DNA of 64,000 nt from an uncultured Oscillospiraceae bacterium (GTDB lineage Bacteria; Bacillota; Clostridia; Oscillospirales; Oscillospiraceae): assembly GCA_934631005.1 (NCBI GenBank), contig CAKTXA010000008.1, positions 1-64,000 on the forward strand, given 5' to 3'. Position 1 is the first letter of the stretch; the number at the start of each line of letters is the position of its first letter. Made by a program: the position numbers and the translations under genes. Positions 63,936 to 64,000 of the stretch are shown piece after piece. The notes beneath the pieces are model-generated. The model did no database searches, was not told where the DNA came from, and saw nothing but the letters and a program-made list of their open reading frames with translations.

Positions 63936-63977
63936 GCTGTTTTCAGTTGCTGGGAAGCGTTCCCGAAGGGATCGTCC

Positions 63978-64000
63978 TTACTTGGTCTGGATCTTGTCGA
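63978..64000 (-). CDS. oppA: C-terminus of the peptide-binding protein (OppA), partial
   Basis: Only DKIQTK and a TAA stop are inside the window. Position directly upstream of oppB and the hairpin arrangement make the substrate-binding lipoprotein the natural candidate; the sequence itself is too short to prove it. Confidence 0.45.

Overview
The window is 64 kb of high-GC chromosome from a Gram-positive anaerobe, most probably a gut member of the Oscillospiraceae/Ruminococcaceae (Clostridia). The support is indirect: AGGAGG-type ribosome sites, consensus TTGACA-17-TATAAT promoters, GTG/TTG starts, a SpoVB-type flippase, BlaI/BlaR1, ECF transporters, aldo-keto reductases with ferredoxin tails, and a degenerate intergenic repeat of the kind seen in these genomes. 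No rRNA, CRISPR array, insertion sequence or prophage is visible. Two tRNA genes are present (Leu-GAG, Thr-GGT).

Layout. 1-6 kb is accessory: a Fic protein with twin operators, an HTH-GNAT-GNAT-hydrolase operon, a methyltransferase with an XRE regulator, and small orphan genes including one with a PD-(D/E)xK motif. 6-9.6 kb holds recQ and a ridA / D-amino-acid PLP enzyme operon. 9.6-12.5 kb is an HxlR-flanked operon of an MBL-like protein, a zinc macrodomain and a class M sirtuin, i.e. a writer/eraser pair for protein ADP-ribosylation. 12.5-15.3 kb has a lipoprotein and BlaR1/BlaI with three operator copies. 15.3-19.3 kb is a LysR / carboxymuconolactone decarboxylase / twin aldo-keto reductase group, in which the first reductase lacks the catalytic Tyr and Lys. 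19.3-25.6 kb has an AraC / GH172 pair followed by a SAM hydrolase and a complete ECF transporter.

25.6-34 kb carries an intergenic repeat, an FRG-domain protein, cupin, flavodoxin, LysR, two MATE pumps, a lone type IV pilin-like protein, tRNA-Leu and rsmE. 34-38 kb encodes a membrane protein, a SpoVB-like flippase, L-threonine aldolase and a DNA glycosylase. 38-42.5 kb is a DUF2974 / TPM / zinc-ribbon / SPFH cluster resembling Bacillus ydjGHI but without pspA. 42.5-49 kb has a ROK regulator and citrate synthase facing aconitase and isocitrate dehydrogenase, which together make 2-oxoglutarate.

49-54 kb is an FtsH operon with two DUF308 proteins, a CrtO-like acyltransferase and a UgtP-like glycosyltransferase, next to what looks like a truncated diacylglycerol kinase gene with its promoter intact. 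54-64 kb has a TetR regulator, tRNA-Thr, a heterodimeric ABC exporter and an oligopeptide (Opp) ABC transporter whose OppC has a roughly 200-residue insertion; oppA runs off the right edge.

The strongest leads are the HxlR / MBL / macrodomain / sirtuin operon, the tetrad-less aldo-keto reductase, the twin operators of the Fic gene, the SAM hydrolase-ECF operon and the enlarged OppC.
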